DNA of 49,067 nucleotides, taken from the NCBI RefSeq assembly GCF_004348425.1, contig NZ_SMKK01000032.1, positions 1 to 49,067 of the forward strand, given 5' to 3'. This document shows, piece by piece, positions 47,043 to 49,067 of this stretch; the first letter of the stretch is position 1; each line of letters begins with the position of its first letter. Both the position numbers and the translations under genes were made by a program. The notes under the pieces were generated by a model that had not been told where the DNA came from, made no database searches, and saw only the letters and a list, made by a program, of their open reading frames with translations. This DNA comes from Actinomadura sp. 7K507 (GTDB lineage Bacteria > Actinomycetota > Actinomycetes > Streptosporangiales > Streptosporangiaceae).

Positions 47043-47932
47043 TCTCACGCCGCGACGCCCCGCAGTGGGTCAAGGAGGCCGGCCGCGCGGCCACCCGCGC
47101 CGGCGGGCGGCTGACCTCCGGCGCCCGGATGCTGCCGGACTTCCTCATGGTCGGGACGCAGCGCGGCGGCACGACGTCGCTGTTCCGGGCGCTGGCGGCG
47201 CACCCCGCGGTCGTCCAGCCGAACTTCCACAAGGGCGTGCACTTCTTCGACGTCGACTACCCGCGCGGCCTCGGCTGGTACCGGGGGCACTTCCCGGTCC
47301 GCTCGCTCGCCGAGCGCCGCGCAGCGCAGGCGGGCGCCCCGGACGGGACGAGCCCGCGGGCCTTCGAGTCGGCCGGCTACTACATGCACCACCCGCTGGC
47401 ACCGGAGCGGATCGCACACGACCTGCCCGGCGTGAAGCTGATCGCGCTGCTGCGCGACCCGGTGGTGCGCGCCTACTCCGCGCACAAGCACGAGCTGGCC
47501 CGGGGGTTCGAGACCGAGCCGTTCGAGCGGGCGCTGGACCTGGAGCCGGAGCGGCTCGCCGGCGAGGTCGACAAGATCAAGGCCGACCCGTCCTACGTCA
47601 GCCACAGCCACCGCCACCACTCCTACGTGGACCGCGGCCAGTACGCCGACCAGATCGAGCGGCTGCTGGAGCTGTTCGGGCCGGAGCGGGTGCTGGTGGT
47701 GTACGCGGAGGACTTCTTCTCCGAGCCCGAGCCCTGCTACGACTCGATCCTGGAGTTCCTCGGCCTGCCGCAGTGGCGGCCCGCCTCGTTCGAGCGGCAC
47801 AACGCCCGGCCGGGGTCCCCGCTGCCGGACCACCTGCACCGCCGCCTCGCCGACCACTACGCCCCCTACGACGACAAGCTCGCCGCGCTCCTCGGCGCCG
47901 AACCGGCGTGGCGCCGGACGGAACCCCGGTAG
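47039..47932 (+). CDS. PAPS-dependent sulfotransferase
   Basis: 297 aa; GTG at 47039 overlaps the previous stop (GTGA) and has GGGAGGAAT upstream. The 5'-phosphosulfate loop is VGTQRGGTTSLF (38-49) and the 3'-phosphate site is LLRDPVVRAYSAHKHE (138-152), as in the Sulfotransfer_1 family. HFFDVDY and the later GQYADQIERLLELFG segment also fit carbohydrate sulfotransferases of the heparan/chondroitin type. With a polymerase upstream and a chain-length protein downstream, the obvious acceptor is the exopolysaccharide or its lipid-linked repeat unit, giving a sulfated glycan. No PAPS-synthesis genes are in the window. Confidence 0.9.
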   Translation: MISRRDAPQWVKEAGRAATRAGGRLTSGARMLPDFLMVGTQRGGTTSLFRALAAHPAVVQPNFHKGVHFFDVDYPRGLGWYRGHFPVRSLAERRAAQAGAPDGTSPRAFESAGYYMHHPLAPERIAHDLPGVKLIALLRDPVVRAYSAHKHELARGFETEPFERALDLEPERLAGEVDKIKADPSYVSHSHRHHSYVDRGQYADQIERLLELFGPERVLVVYAEDFFSEPEPCYDSILEFLGLPQWRPASFERHNARPGSPLPDHLHRRLADHYAPYDDKLAALLGAEPAWRRTEPR

Positions 47933-47939
47933 GACGGCG

Positions 47940-47960
47940 ATGACCTTGGAACGGCGATGA
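47940..47960 (+). CDS. Six-codon leader-like frame before the Wzz-like gene
   Basis: ATG ACC TTG GAA CGG CGA TGA, ending in an ATGA overlap with the next start. ACGGCGATGA occurs twice (47934-47943, 47951-47960), so this is either a duplication of the start region or a tiny leader peptide that couples translation. Expression is not shown. Confidence 0.3.
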   Translation: MTLERR

Positions 47961-49067
47961 GCAAGCGCACCCTCGGCCCCTCCAGCGTGCAGGCGGAACC
48001 GCCGCTCGCGCCGGACTCGATCCCCGTCACCCGGTTCGCGGGCGCCATCCGGCGGCACCTGGCGGCGCTGATGATCGCCGTGCTGGCCGGCGGGGCGCTC
48101 GGCGTCGCCAAGGTCGCGGTGACCCCCGCGACCTACACCGCGAACATCTCGGTGCTGGCGCCGCCGGTCGCGCTGCATCCGGGCGTCGACATCGGGTCGG
48201 CGCTCGAAACCCAGCTGAAGCAGCCGCGCGAGACGACGATGGACACCGAGGCGCAGCTCGTCTGGTCCGACCATGTGCTGGCCCAGCTGGCGAAGCGTCC
48301 CGGCTTCGACGCCTCCGACGAGGAGCTGCGCGACCGCATCGGCCTGACGGTGCCGACCAGCACGCACGTCCTGACGATCGGCGTGCGCGCCGGGACGCCG
48401 GCGACCGCGCGCGACGGCGCCGAGGTCGTCGCCGACGCGTACCTGAAGCTGCGCACCCAGATCCTCGGCAAGGTCCAGGAAGGCAACCGCCAGGCGCTGG
48501 AGCAGAACCTCATCCTGCTCGAAACCCAGCTGAGGGCCCTGCCGGGCGACAAGGACGAGCTGCGCCGGATCACCACCCGCACCCGCCGCCAGGAGATCGT
48601 GAAGCAGATCCGCGAGGTGGAGAACCAGCTCTCCGGCCTGAAGACCAAGCAGGAGCAGCCCGGCGAGGTGCTGCGGGCCGCCGGGCTGCCCGAGACGCGC
48701 GACGACCCCGAGCGCGACATCGCGGGCGCGACCGGCATCGGCCTCGGGCTGCTGGCCTGGGTGGCGTACGTCCTGCTGCGCGAGACGCGGCCGCGCCGCA
48801 TCCGGCGGCCCGCCGACCTGCGGCTGCACAGCCGACTGCCCATCATGGTGGAGGCGCCGACGCTGGGCGGCGGGCACCGGGAGGTCTGCCGGCGGCTGCG
48901 CAACCTGGTCTTCGACACCGAGGCCACCACCGTCCTCGTCGTCGGCGTCCCCGCCTCCGCGGGCACCGAGCTGGCCTACGAGCTGGCCGAGCTGTGCACC
49001 GAGGGCGGCTCGGCGACGACCGTGCTGCGCATCGCCGCGGACGGCGAGGGCCCCGGCGACCCGTCCC
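47957..49067 (+). CDS. Wzz/BY-kinase-type chain-length determinant (partial, runs off window)
   Basis: 370 residues in the window. ATG at 47957 with TTGGAACGG upstream. First membrane helix about 35-53, preceded by basic IRRH; an extracellular part (about 55-255) with the typical PATYTANISVLAPP strand and coiled-coil helices (EGNRQALEQNLILLETQL, EIVKQIREVENQL); second membrane helix about 256-275; then a cytoplasmic start of a P-loop-like domain. This is the polysaccharide co-polymerase layout that sets chain length with the polymerase upstream. At the place of the BY-kinase Walker A it has VVGVPASAGTELAYELAE, with no GKS/GKT Lys, so ATP binding and autophosphorylation look lost in this part. 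The C-terminus is outside. Confidence 0.82.
   Translation, partial: MSKRTLGPSSVQAEPPLAPDSIPVTRFAGAIRRHLAALMIAVLAGGALGVAKVAVTPATYTANISVLAPPVALHPGVDIGSALETQLKQPRETTMDTEAQLVWSDHVLAQLAKRPGFDASDEELRDRIGLTVPTSTHVLTIGVRAGTPATARDGAEVVADAYLKLRTQILGKVQEGNRQALEQNLILLETQLRALPGDKDELRRITTRTRRQEIVKQIREVENQLSGLKTKQEQPGEVLRAAGLPETRDDPERDIAGATGIGLGLLAWVAYVLLRETRPRRIRRPADLRLHSRLPIMVEAPTLGGGHREVCRRLRNLVFDTEATTVLVVGVPASAGTELAYELAELCTEGGSATTVLRIAADGEGPGDPS

Noticed and set aside
1..49067. tRNA, rRNA and CRISPR arrays
   Set aside because: No TTCGAnTC-type T-arm with matching acceptor ends, no rRNA-like segments and no spaced direct repeats of 25-40 bp were found on reading both strands.

Overview
The window is high-GC actinobacterial DNA with no rRNA, tRNA or CRISPR. 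Many GTG starts, stop/start overlaps, paired Ser/Thr kinases with WD40 propellers, a DUF397/XRE(DUF5753)/RsbW-like ATPase trio and an igr-type steroid cluster together suggest a mycelial actinomycete, perhaps Actinomadura or another Thermomonosporaceae/Streptosporangiales member. That placement is an inference from gene content, not a measurement.

Layout. 1-4059 (+): the 3' end of a membrane-anchored protein, a secreted M19-like metallohydrolase and an unknown protein with a Gly-rich tail. 4102-8505 (-): two head-to-tail kinase-TM-WD40 proteins followed by an MmcQ/YjbR-HhH protein. 8564-9916 (-): an SDR and a DoxX membrane protein, the latter preceded by twin MarR-like operator sites. 10057-14493: a secreted HNH nuclease diverging from a large HTH-STAND-TM-14xWD40 protein. 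14514-18843: an OmpA-domain lipoprotein, a remnant of an IS200/IS605 transposase, an APH-like kinase, and the DUF397/XRE/ATPase trio arranged around a palindromic operator candidate.

18888-34129 (-) is the metabolic core. A LIV-type ABC importer (binding lipoprotein, fused LivH-LivM permease, two ATPases, a small membrane protein) is followed by an OYE-type flavoenzyme, a FadD17-like acyl-CoA synthetase, and FadE29-, ChsH2-, FadE28-, ChsH1-, Ltp2- and ChsH3/Hsd4B-like proteins. From FadE29 to the last gene every junction is a short stop/start overlap. In Mycobacterium tuberculosis the matching igr proteins remove the last three carbons of the steroid side chain: ChsE1/ChsE2 dehydrogenate, ChsH1/ChsH2 hydrate, and Ltp2 with the DUF35 domain of ChsH2 performs the retro-aldol cleavage. 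An SDR lies upstream and a second acyl-CoA synthetase diverges from it. The likely job is uptake, activation and shortening of a steroid acid or similar polycyclic acid.

36016-40060: a protein with a Flp-prepilin N-terminus, an NmrA-like oxidoreductase, and a TetR regulator diverging from an imine-reductase-like enzyme across two palindromic operators. 40153-43887 (-): a secreted beta-propeller/PKD protein with an exact 900-bp-period internal duplication. 44329-49067 (+): the start of an exopolysaccharide-type operon (O-antigen ligase/polymerase-like protein, APH-like kinase, PAPS sulfotransferase, Wzz-like chain-length protein cut by the window edge), preceded by a hairpin-rich leader and a 16-bp repeat array.
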